Assembly: GCA_965651255.1 (NCBI GenBank)
Contig: CBFGRU010000005.1
Coordinates: 1-32,496, forward strand
Source: CBFGRU01 sp965651255
GTDB lineage: Bacteria; Planctomycetota; Phycisphaerae; Phycisphaerales; SM1A02
DNA length: 32,496 bases
Direction of reading: 5' to 3'
The position numbers and the translations under genes are program-made. A model generated the notes under the pieces. It saw only the letters and a program-made list of their open reading frames with translations. It was not told the DNA's origin and did not search any database. Positions 11,901-18,241 of the stretch are shown in pieces. The stretch's first letter is position 1; every line of letters starts with the position of its first letter.

Positions 11901-14900
11901 CGTCAGGTTACGAGCCGTCTGCATCAGCGAACTGGGCGCACTGACCAGAATTCGATTCGCCGACGGATCGGCCGTCACGCTGGGTTGACTGATTGCCAGT
12001 CCCGCGCGTGCAGCCGCACGAAGTGATGCCGGCCAGCGTGATTGATCCCGCAAGAGCGGCGTCAGAGTCTGTGCAATCACACTTGCTTGAGCATGCTCGA
12101 GATCGATGATCTGCAGATCCAATTGAGGAGAGATCAGGGCTTCATCATCCCATCTCTTCAAGAGGGTCACCGCCTCCTTTGTCTCCTCAGGAACACCGAT
12201 GACCACAACGGAACCGGATTGCGGCTCAGCGATCAGCTCCAACGTCGTGCGTTTTCCGGTCGGCCGAGTCGATGCAATCACTCGACGAACACTGTCGGCC
12301 AGCGACGCGGCATCGGCATTGGCTGGGGTGAACAACTCGTATTGCTTGTTTGCGGAGTCATCCGCAGCATCAAGCTGCGCAACCAGCGTCTCAGCCAGCG
12401 CGACCGTCTGTTTCGTCCCCGAGACAATCAAACTGTTGGTACGGTCATCTGCCTCGACCTGAATCTTTGGTGTCAGGTCGATCTGGCCACGCGGCGTGCG
12501 CAATTGCTGCAAGAGGACTCGCGGGTCGCTCGCCAATTGATTGGTCAATAGCCGTTCGATAATCGGGGCAATCGTTTCGGCATCCGCGTACTCCAGTTCA
12601 AAGGTCCTGGCATCCAATGCGTCCATCGAGGGGCGCTGGTCAAGTGGCGTGATGAGCTCCTCAACTTTGGCAAGATCGGCGGCGATTCCGACCATAATGA
12701 GTGCATTCGAGCCGGCAGAGGCAATCAACCGGACATCCATTGGCTCGCCGGTCACATCCGAAATCGTCTCCCTCAGAGCGGGCTGCAGCGATTGCGAAAT
12801 GTCCTGCGCCATCGCAAACGTCAGCGGTACAACACGAATCACCGGTTGTTCAAGTGACGCCGTCGGATCATCAAGTCGTTCAATCAACTGCTCAACGACC
12901 GGCATGATGGCTTCGGGCGCCGAAATGATCAGGGTGTTTGTCTTACGCTCCGCCGTGACATTCAAGAGAGATTCTGCATTGACACCGGCTCCCTCGACAT
13001 CCTCTCGAATCCTTGCCACCAGGATTTCTCGCAGCATCGGAGCGATTGAATCAACCTTCGCGCTCGTCAGCTTGAAGAATCGCAAGGTAGTCGTCGGTCC
13101 ACCATGCTGAGCGTCGAGTGAATCAATCATCTGCTCGACGCGGCCGAAAATGTCCTTCGGTCCCGAGACGACCAGTGTCTGGGTCAACGGCTCGGTTGAA
13201 ATCATGACCGGCGTACGCTGTTCCTGCCCGCTGGGCATCAGCGCATCCGATCTGGCCAAATCATTCAGCGTCTTGGCAACTGCATCAAGGTCGGCATGAA
13301 CGATTCGGTACGTTCGAATCTCGGTTTCTTCGGCGATCTGGGTTCGATCGAGTTGCTCGACCAGGTCTTCAAATCCACTCATCCGCTGGACCGGAGCATC
13401 AACGATCAAAGAGTTGGTCTGCGAATCTGCACGGACCACGATCTCGCGCGGTTGCCGAAGCTGCGGCTGCGGTCGGCCGAACCGATCGACAGGCATCGGT
13501 GGCTCGGGGTACATCTCGTCAATCGTTCGTGCAAGGTCCTCCGCCCGTGCCACGCGCAACGGGAAGATTCGAATCTCACGACCCTCCGTGTCGATACGAG
13601 TCGTATCATTGAGGTCTGTTACAATTGTCTGGATCTCGGGCAACACCTCCGGATGCGCCGCAATCACCAGCGAATTCGTATTCGGATCGGCGGTGATTGA
13701 AACCGGCTTCAACTTGCGTTCATCCGGCGTTCTCTGGTTGTACTGTGTCATCAACGCCTGGGCGAGATTCTGCGCATCAGCACTTCGAAGCTGCAGGATT
13801 CGCAACGGCGGCATGTCCTGCTGTTCGGGCTTATCAAGATTCTCGATCAGCGCCCGGATAATCGAATGTTGCTCCGACTGAGCAGAGACAAGAATCGCAT
13901 TGATACGCTCGATCGGCGCGTATTCAGGCGACGGACCGACCTGTTCGCCGAGCATGCCGAGAGCACTCTCACCGAGGTCAGCCAGAAAAGCGACGACTTC
14001 ATCTGCCTTGGCGTACTCCAGCGGCACGAGGCGCACATCGGCGGGTGGAGCGACGCTTTCCTGCAACTGGTTCACAATTGAAACGAAACGAATCATCGAC
14101 TCCGCATCCGCGACGACGAGGAGCGTTGAATTGTCGCGATCGACTTCAACGCTGACCGCCCCAACCCCCGGCTGGTCGGCGGTCTGAGTCGTGTAGATCT
14201 GCTGCGCCCGATCGGCGAGATCCTGAGGATCCCCCCGCTGCACATCGATGACTGTCAATTCACGGGTCTTTGGAATTGGTCGAATCTGCTTGAGCAGTTC
14301 TTCGACTTTTGCGAACGTCACTTCATCGCCCGCGACGATCAGGGTTCGACTCTGTGGTTCGGCCTGAATCAGGACCTGAACCGGTTTTGAGCCATCCTCG
14401 GGGTGACGCACCAGTACATCTCGGAGTTGATTCAGCGTCGAGACAATCTGGTTCAGATCACCGTTCTCAACGAAGTACGTGCGCAATTCAGCCCGCGGCG
14501 GAAGCTCAACGCGATCCAGCTGTTCAACCAAGGCGTCGAACGAGGGAATTCGTTCAGCGGGAGCTTCAATGATCAACGAGTTGGTGTTCGGGTCCGCCGT
14601 AACCAACACTTCGCGGGGCTCGCGCAGGTGGGGCATCGGACGATTGAACCGATCGACCGGCATCGGCGGCTCGGGATACAGCTTGTCCATCGCTGCAGCC
14701 AGATCCGTCGCACGAGCAAGCTTGAGCGGATAGATGCGCGTCGTTCGCTCGGGTGCCGTGGAACTGTTATCGTTGATCTCCTGCACGAAATTCTGAATGT
14801 CAGCAAAGACGGTTTCATGCGCGGTCACGATCAGAGTGTTCGTCGCCGAGTCGGCGTCAATGGACACCGGTTGCTCGCGCTTCTGCGTGGCTGGACGCTG

Positions 14901-17216
14901 GTCATACCGCTGACGGAGCAACGACGCAATCTGCTGTGCATCCGCTGCCCGAACCTGCAACATGCGAAGAGGAGGAAGTTCTGTTGGCTCAGTTCGATCC
15001 AACTCGCGTACGAAACGATCGATCGCCATGTGCTGGGCGGCTTCGGCAATCACGTACAGCGCATTCGTCGCTTCAATGATGCGGACTTCAGGCGATTGCA
15101 CATCGCGCGCACCTTGCGTCGACCGGGTCTGCGCGATCAGCTCCGCCAACGTATCTGCCACATCTTCGGCCTTGGCAAAGGTGAGCGTATAAAGACGCCC
15201 TTCACGCAGTGGCGGCAAGAGACGCCGGGCCTCTCCGAGTGACTGTTCAAAGAGCTGCACTCCATTGGTTCGACCCGTCACGAGCAGGTTGCCCGTTGCG
15301 CTGTCAATCTCGACCTTTGGTTCTTCGACCTGACTCGCCGGCAAACCAATGGTGCGTGCGCCAAACACTTGTTTCGCTCGCTCGACCAACATCTCCGCAT
15401 CAGAAACTTCACCGAGCGGAATCACCCGAAACTGGTAATCGGATGGATTGGGGCGATCGAGCGTCTCGATCAGTGATTCAATCACGCCAAACTGGTCAGA
15501 GGTTGCCGTTACCAGCAGGGTTTCAAGCTGATCGAGCGGTTCATACCTCGGCGCGGTAAATGTTGTGCCATCGCGCGGCTGAAGCAGCGGGTTGGCCAAT
15601 TGGGTGAGAGAGGAAACGATCGTGCTCGGGCGAGTATTTGCCAACCGAATCTGGCGAGTTTCCTGGTCAACAATCAAGGTGCCTTCCACCATGTTCAGAA
15701 CACTTTGAAAGGCATTGATGGCTGCGGGTGCACCAACAAGGGTGACCATGCGCGTATCCGGATCAAAGTCCACCATCACATCTTCAGACGGATCATCTGC
15801 ATCGCGTTGTCTGTCATAAAGCTGCTCGGCACGAGTCAGCGCATCCAACGGGTCTTTGGCTGAGAGGCGTATCAACCGAACATCACGGTTGACCGGCTGC
15901 GGTGTGTCGAGAACGGGAATGATTGATCGCACCTGTTCAACATCACTCTTCATGCCGGAAATGATGACCGATCGACCGTCCTGGCCTGCGAGCATCTTCA
16001 CGGTCGACTGCTGTCTCCCGTTCAGAAGTCCTCGCAGCGCGCTTAACATCGAAGCGGGTTGTGCATGATCAAGCGGTACGACCGTAATCTGATGCTCGTA
16101 CTGGATTTCCTGCCCGTTTCCATCAATCTCCTGAAGCAGTGCAAGACCTTCCGCGATGACTTCCTCATCGCCGACAAATGTCAGTTTTCCGAGGTCAGTG
16201 AATGACATCACCGTCGGCCGCTGATCAGCCGGACGCTTCTGAAACAGTTGATTCAAGTGCTGAACGGCCTCGTTCGCAGGCAATCGGGACAACGTAACCG
16301 ATTGGACGGTTCTCGCTTGTCCCGCTGAAGGAACATCAAGAAGGTTGAGCGCTTCCTGGAGCTGATCAATCTTTGACTGCGCCCCCTTGGCAATGATTGA
16401 ATTCGTCCGATCATCGTGACTGATCGACAGCCCTCGAATCTCGTCCTGCTCGAGCAGCGTTCTTTGCCCCTGCTGATTGATGACGAATTGCTGCACACGT
16501 TCCGAAAGCAGCGCTTTCAGAGGCGTCATCAACGCGCTGGCTTTCGTGTGACGAACCTTGAAGATTCTGATCGTGGCTTCGAGATCGGCCTTGTCGAGTT
16601 CCTTGATGATCGCGTGTAACTGCCTGATCTTGCCGGCCGTCTCAACGATAACGAGAGAGTTCTGCGCCTCCATGGGCGTGATCGATCCGTAAGACGCAAC
16701 CATCCCCTTCAGTTGATCGGCGATCGGCTTGGCGAGTGCGTTCTCCAACGGAAGAACATTGATCACCATCTGGTCCGGCGTTACGTTCTCCGGGAGGGTG
16801 CCCTGGTAAGTCGCGAGCTGCATCTTCTGGGCATCGCTCAGCTTCTGCAGGTACAGCATGTCCTTATTGACATACAGGTAGATGCTGCGCGTATGCAGAA
16901 TGGTGTTCAGCACTTTGAGTGCTTCAGCCATTTCGTACGACTCAAGCGAAACGAAGTCGAGCGTCTCGTTGGGGACATCAGTCTCGCGCACGACAGGCAG
17001 GCCCGTCTCGCGCGAGAAGAAGTCAATGACTTCGTTCAGCGAAGCGCCACGGAATGCAAAGCGAATCTTCTTCTCGCTTGCGTCGGGCGAAGTACTCTGG
17101 CCGTTGCCACGAGGGGGATTGCCAACGTTCGCACCAGAGTTCTCTTGTGCGATCACGCCCGGCACTTCAGCGATGAAAAGACACGCCACCAAGGCGTACC
17201 AGAAATAAACACGCAT
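2922..17216 (-). CDS. gspD: Giant secretin (GspD-like) with about 52 N-type modules
   Basis: This is the outer-membrane secretin of the T2SS, 4764 residues. Visible parts: a signal peptide ending near VIA|Q at residue 23; a Ser/Gly/Asn-rich linker to about 50; an N0/STN-like domain at about 50-127; a tandem array of about 52 secretin N-type modules at about 151-4467; a single C-terminal secretin domain at about 4468-4697, with the motifs VPVLGDLPLFGGLFR and TELLIVLTPHVI; and a 67-residue polar tail. Ordinary GspD has N0 plus three N modules. The ATG at 17216 is preferred over the TTG at 17231 because GGAGG lies 8 bases upstream of it. The frame is uninterrupted over 14.3 kb. The gene is preceded by gspM/C-like and followed, with a 4-base overlap, by a lipoprotein gene. 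The pore and signal sequence argue for a working secretin. The purpose of the extended array is unknown. Confidence 0.93.
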   Translation of the reverse strand: MRVYFWYALVACLFIAEVPGVIAQENSGANVGNPPRGNGQSTSPDASEKKIRFAFRGASLNEVIDFFSRETGLPVVRETDVPNETLDFVSLESYEMAEALKVLNTILHTRSIYLYVNKDMLYLQKLSDAQKMQLATYQGTLPENVTPDQMVINVLPLENALAKPIADQLKGMVASYGSITPMEAQNSLVIVETAGKIRQLHAIIKELDKADLEATIRIFKVRHTKASALMTPLKALLSERVQQFVINQQGQRTLLEQDEIRGLSISHDDRTNSIIAKGAQSKIDQLQEALNLLDVPSAGQARTVQSVTLSRLPANEAVQHLNQLFQKRPADQRPTVMSFTDLGKLTFVGDEEVIAEGLALLQEIDGNGQEIQYEHQITVVPLDHAQPASMLSALRGLLNGRQQSTVKMLAGQDGRSVIISGMKSDVEQVRSIIPVLDTPQPVNRDVRLIRLSAKDPLDALTRAEQLYDRQRDADDPSEDVMVDFDPDTRMVTLVGAPAAINAFQSVLNMVEGTLIVDQETRQIRLANTRPSTIVSSLTQLANPLLQPRDGTTFTAPRYEPLDQLETLLVTATSDQFGVIESLIETLDRPNPSDYQFRVIPLGEVSDAEMLVERAKQVFGARTIGLPASQVEEPKVEIDSATGNLLVTGRTNGVQLFEQSLGEARRLLPPLREGRLYTLTFAKAEDVADTLAELIAQTRSTQGARDVQSPEVRIIEATNALYVIAEAAQHMAIDRFVRELDRTEPTELPPLRMLQVRAADAQQIASLLRQRYDQRPATQKREQPVSIDADSATNTLIVTAHETVFADIQNFVQEINDNSSTAPERTTRIYPLKLARATDLAAAMDKLYPEPPMPVDRFNRPMPHLREPREVLVTADPNTNSLIIEAPAERIPSFDALVEQLDRVELPPRAELRTYFVENGDLNQIVSTLNQLRDVLVRHPEDGSKPVQVLIQAEPQSRTLIVAGDEVTFAKVEELLKQIRPIPKTRELTVIDVQRGDPQDLADRAQQIYTTQTADQPGVGAVSVEVDRDNSTLLVVADAESMIRFVSIVNQLQESVAPPADVRLVPLEYAKADEVVAFLADLGESALGMLGEQVGPSPEYAPIERINAILVSAQSEQHSIIRALIENLDKPEQQDMPPLRILQLRSADAQNLAQALMTQYNQRTPDERKLKPVSITADPNTNSLVIAAHPEVLPEIQTIVTDLNDTTRIDTEGREIRIFPLRVARAEDLARTIDEMYPEPPMPVDRFGRPQPQLRQPREIVVRADSQTNSLIVDAPVQRMSGFEDLVEQLDRTQIAEETEIRTYRIVHADLDAVAKTLNDLARSDALMPSGQEQRTPVMISTEPLTQTLVVSGPKDIFGRVEQMIDSLDAQHGGPTTTLRFFKLTSAKVDSIAPMLREILVARIREDVEGAGVNAESLLNVTAERKTNTLIISAPEAIMPVVEQLIERLDDPTASLEQPVIRVVPLTFAMAQDISQSLQPALRETISDVTGEPMDVRLIASAGSNALIMVGIAADLAKVEELITPLDQRPSMDALDARTFELEYADAETIAPIIERLLTNQLASDPRVLLQQLRTPRGQIDLTPKIQVEADDRTNSLIVSGTKQTVALAETLVAQLDAADDSANKQYELFTPANADAASLADSVRRVIASTRPTGKRTTLELIAEPQSGSVVVIGVPEETKEAVTLLKRWDDEALISPQLDLQIIDLEHAQASVIAQTLTPLLRDQSRWPASLRAAARAGLAISQPSVTADPSANRILVSAPSSLMQTARNLTDELDRARGEVAVDVRIFNLNQARAQDVATAIQTAMTQRAARRPSEPTVGVTPEPSSNSIVVTASAAQLEEIDQIIAQIDQGVAVDQPQVKTVFLQHARAEAVAPIVEELLADQDKLNVNELPNWARVDYLRNQAQFGSGVDVRVVADTRLNAVVISAPPSVLAVAGEMVVQLDIDPAADPSTQRTVRVLSIENADASELAQNLEALFSERDLADPAPTIRVDAASNSLIVRATLGQFEVIEEVARSIDRATISTNRQMQMIAVDPAKATADEVARALERLLDRSSGARIEVISAEELIRRQRQKRQESTPEEAKPREESSPSSSRGTGWDGLSYTTLQSWFWVSAVGAIVQDRSADEADVTIAVDPATNSLIVIGSPRAVERVRQLAQDVQDRLPARPDVIRYIGLPEEIDARAVSDVITQTLRRLTPAGGQAGDVFRRASVIPDVANNALVVASNDSDFETIGELIAALAQPIETDEVTVKVYPLAKVTAERAAESVRNLILSDAALAQSNRQRGQQAERMRELAIRLLVNEQEINAVFDPNRIRVTADRPSNALIVMGPEEAISFIDRYVEVIDQSPAESLATLKLFTLRHAQAEELGRTLRSIFQTRFRSLRDQLPRDAVQPEFSSDSRTNMLIVTAAPEQLAEVESLIDRLDQPTGESRYPLKIVELKHARPQQASQILQQVVLANDQELKQSMLVVPYEDAGILLLRGPEETMQEVDHILVEIDRDASREFEVRTLTVERADASSVAQAIQRFYEDRARISGNARARRTVAIVGDPTSRTLLVAASDPDFETVKQLVERFDSPEATQALEFRVFELEHARAPDIQQSIQDLVNDLTWNQGPSFMMFDPFGRMRSGGGSQARGTLTVRADERLNALIVIGEGDKFEVVEQMVQVLDAPVGEGEQRVVRAYPVRRGDLRVIADVLRSSLASSRDQAISRWMGGGTIGAVQVFTDERTRTLIVAAPQRQQEDAARLVEQLSVGEVTEQHQMQIVSIEWARASEIADSIRRFLDGRAEAQGMPRPTATILPINSTNSLIVSAITNEMATIRDMISQLDVNDASRDRVLEIVALRDGEPNEIARILRDQFGGAAGQGVRVTADLRTSSLIINAPREQFEQAMSLIRLLDRPDKSDETVIKTFALADARADQVVEILTQSLKLDSQGETSGISIRLEEEDAVPVVVKATVVADRRSNSIIVTGTPESIPVIESLISKVDSAKTATPTEWRILRLQHALAYDTASTLRRFLTGMPREAGESAPSIDYNEPENQLIISATPGQFEQIEDLLEAIDKPSERNRVTRTIPLEFAKAESVREALAYFYGPLVFDADRPAQLSTRIVANPATNSLLITSDESEWPRIESWLSELDREEYDSSMQLRVLPMRYADAASVARAINEAFQSEVQSGRNQENQQPRNQAGNNDGERRDTSPTLLVSVDEWVRASAEPQTNSVIISANLQNFRKIEAIVTQLDVAEFSKLPAPRLITVRSGNPEELARSLNEVYGQRTRQSQNRRSVVIAASREASALIVRSEDEDFEQIRALAEALQQEASREGLGVHVLKLQAASATRVAQAIQQAYQQKAQQVNSPFSVRADSVGNSLIIAASAALYEEIASTVEQLDGLAPAAGQGIFIIDLQNVDPERVKSVIETIGLHQPIRDDSASRIVSEPIRVSVLAGRNSLIVIANPADRETVVGLVKALDAEPKLAETQVRVIALKNSRASVVKQLMDQVLSPGDSTSARTTLARNLQEQIRRLNLRTGNGVGEQQVVLDLTTPVRVIADDVMNAIVIGAAAENIDAIEQAVRAFDQLPLREPVVVQIFPLENIDATKFRDLINQMMQQGRTLGTIPGTDVTGPGGSMTGRVLADSIAMTVDERTNTIIVAGKEETIAFIEVMRTRLDTQVVTGWLEPRIIKLTHADATDLAETIDAILVQGSDNLPQSTPLQKQVGKIRLAIDGRQIDSEVFQPMTRLVVRPDEQLNALILVGTPRNLTVVEELVRMLDIEAASPDATIRIYPVEHASAAKLATTVTQLFNQQVQTKAIRPEDRVIVQADERTNALIVSTSPRSFAVLENLLAKLDTDIGIDLKEIRQIELRNASATRVAQLVQQMMDARLERLQRVQPETAELDKVTIVADTRSNSLLVAAGNDSFEVVKVLAEQLDEKTLSDAGDVNLVPVGEANATRLAQTVNQIMQRRYAEMPQEIRQSQQPLVLVDARSNSLLVVANPEDLGTIESLVEKLKVAPINPAVGIHVITLDSQRAEELAPRLNRMMQERIRTLGQARTEADAVTIEPYPATNSLIVAANEENLRVINDLLKVLAQHDASAVPGAKLEVITLNASLPADYVVQVVREMYADEINRTRGNNTVRVSADARLNALLVNGPEENINAIRELVGQLDQTRPTHVVEIEAIPLKSADPVEIVQLIQRVLSGQGIDGRANPLQSRVIQYVRQLDGMAEASELEVNTAVRQQITLTPDQRSSKVIVSAPRDSMKLIKQMIHDLDSSDAGNKRIETFRLVNADATAMAQILTDLFRIRRSGSTEVLKPVDEAAGLSGSPEVPMFNTDLTVVPDERQQLSITVDSRTNTLIVSGAPRYLDLVAEVVRELDSEEANERITWVYPLKNAVAGEVARVISEFVEEDQRKLIDTLSPDQLGSAGRLLEREVTIVGDDKSNTVLVSANPRYIDRVREMVQQLDIDPPQVLIQVLFAEITLDSSDDWGVEMASRNRVDNASVNAGFSLFGPLLSGAGVPNLAVSSTDFDLLIRALQAQGRLQVLSNPSIMAANNEVARIQVGENIGRPSGSTTTIGGSQQTQVEFVDTGVILNVTPSINPDGFVRMVISPEISDLTNRNTQVTEDLLVPVLTVRRAETTVTVMDGQTIVLGGLISDRLERRASKVPVLGDLPLFGGLFRSESEQARKTELLIVLTPHVITSPSELRRTGMVTEAEIDRLSVPEEVKQQIREGALEGAGWNYNGSSSESNQEAPPRYLQDPRRNQSP
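13101..14267 (-). repeat. Five-module super-repeat, copy B (modules 12-16)
   Basis: This is the second copy of the five-module block, about 389 residues. Its third module begins MPPLRILQLRSADAQ. Its fourth carries the same YPEPPMPVDRF insert and Pro/Arg segment as copy A. The next module begins with a similar T-E-[IL]-R-T-Y-x-[IV] strand. At DNA level only short stretches remain alike, for example around 13485-13515 against 14645-14675, so the duplication is old. Confidence 0.75.
14268..15440 (-). repeat. Five-module super-repeat, copy A (modules 7-11)
   Basis: This is a block of five consecutive N modules, about 391 residues. The clearest marker is an insert in its fourth module containing YPEPPMPVDRF and then a Pro/Arg segment (P-x-L-R-x-P-R-E). 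The preceding module begins LPPLRMLQVRAADAQ. The same order of markers occurs in the adjacent downstream block at 13101-14267. Boundaries are by eye and good to a few codons. Confidence 0.75.
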
Positions 17217-17223
17217 CCTGCGT

Positions 17224-17228
17224 ACCTC
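17224..17228 (-). promoter_or_regulatory. Ribosome binding site of giant gspD
   Basis: GGAGG on the minus strand, 7-8 bases before ATG 17216. It decides the start in favour of this ATG over the in-frame TTG at 17231. Confidence 0.8.
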
Positions 17229-17272
17229 CAACAGTCGGGAGTCGGCTCCGCCGAATCTGGTTCGGCATCAGT

Positions 17273-18241
17273 CTACTGATTCACTGGTGTTCTGTCACCG
17301 AGTGAACGGCCAACCCCTACCAAAAAACGGTTGTCACCGTGCAAAAACTCAGCTTGGTCGCCCACGTAGGCAACAAACTCAACTTCATGAATCCTCTCCC
17401 CCGTCGCGAGTCGGCGCATTTCCTTTCCGCGGCGAAGCCACACCTCCGGCCCGGACGAACCCTCCGCCAGGCCGGTCACCACCCACTCGGCATACGGGAA
17501 CGGTGGCGGAGCCGGCCGTGGTTTGGGCGGCGTGGGCTTTGGCTGCTCCGGCAGTGGCTGAGGCGCGGGTGGCGGCGGCGGAATTCGAAACGGATTCGTC
17601 GCTGTGAACGCCGCGTATCGCGCGAATGTCGAACCGTCATATGGTTCAACATTCAAGCCCTCGCCGGGCGAATAGTCCGGAAGATATGGCGTTGACAATC
17701 TCACCGTCACCATCACGGTCGCGCCGTTGTCCTTCGGGTCAAGCTTCACTTCGTCGATGCGCTTGTGCCACGGGGCGCTCTCGATTCGGTGAACGAGACG
17801 CATGGCCTGTTCCAGCGTACCGGTTCCACTGACAACACCTGTCTGTTCAACAAAGTCCACGCGATTGCGATGTGGGTTGTTGCGGCGGATCTCGATTTTC
17901 GCCGGCGAACTCTCCGCTCGTCGTTGACCGTCCGATGCGGTCACTTCCGCTAGACCAACTTCAGAAGCAATGGTGGTCAACGAAGTTCGCAATCGATGAA
18001 CAACTTCTTCCTCACGCGAGCCAAGGGTCTGATCGGCAAATGATTGGAGATCTTCCTGATATCCCGCCAACGTTCGGCGATACCCACGGAACCGTTCGAT
18101 GTTACCTTCCGCCGTCTCAATCTCTTCCTGAAGTGCCGCTGCAGGCGCGAAGTAAATCACCTGTGCCAACCAATAGATGATCCCAAGCACGATGAGTGCC
18201 AGAACCCCCCATCCGATCAGCCGCTGAGGACCTGAATTCAT
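17273..18241 (-). CDS. PilO/GspM-like protein fused to a PilP/GspC-like domain
   Basis: This 322-residue inner-membrane assembly protein has one transmembrane helix (about 8-30), a coiled coil (about 35-75) and an alpha/beta domain (about 76-195) in the layout of PilO/GspM. A Pro-rich linker follows at 221-248, then a small all-beta domain at about 251-314 starting EWVVTGLAEG and ending FLVGVGRSLGD. The last part resembles the homology region of GspC or PilP, which in other systems contacts the N0 domain of the secretin. The gene therefore appears to join two normally separate proteins. Its start overlaps the GspL-like stop by four bases, and the giant secretin starts 57 bases after its stop, consistent with direct partnership. 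Assignments rest on layout and order, not on strong motifs. Confidence 0.65.
   Translation of the reverse strand: MNSGPQRLIGWGVLALIVLGIIYWLAQVIYFAPAAALQEEIETAEGNIERFRGYRRTLAGYQEDLQSFADQTLGSREEEVVHRLRTSLTTIASEVGLAEVTASDGQRRAESSPAKIEIRRNNPHRNRVDFVEQTGVVSGTGTLEQAMRLVHRIESAPWHKRIDEVKLDPKDNGATVMVTVRLSTPYLPDYSPGEGLNVEPYDGSTFARYAAFTATNPFRIPPPPPAPQPLPEQPKPTPPKPRPAPPPFPYAEWVVTGLAEGSSGPEVWLRRGKEMRRLATGERIHEVEFVAYVGDQAEFLHGDNRFLVGVGRSLGDRTPVNQ

Larger units (their letters stand above)
3816..16766 (-). repeat. Coding array of about 52 secretin N-type modules
   Basis: The array was counted by eye as about 52 modules (give or take two), averaging about 83 residues. Each begins with a strand of the type R-hydrophobic-F/Y-x-L, followed by a helix starting near A-[KRD]-A-x-x-[LV]. 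A variable linker comes next, then the signature V-x-[AV]-D-x-x-[ST]-N-[ST]-L-[IV]-[IV], a helix, and a closing L-D. This is the pattern of the secretin short domain (N1/N2/N3, NolW-like). Linkers vary from a few residues to about 60. The modules are strongly diverged in protein and DNA, so the array is old rather than a recent slippage product or assembly artefact. Confidence 0.88.

Noticed and set aside
3816..16766. Possible CRISPR or satellite-like DNA repeat
   Set aside because: The periodicity is at protein level only; DNA of the modules is diverged, without fixed direct repeats and spacers.
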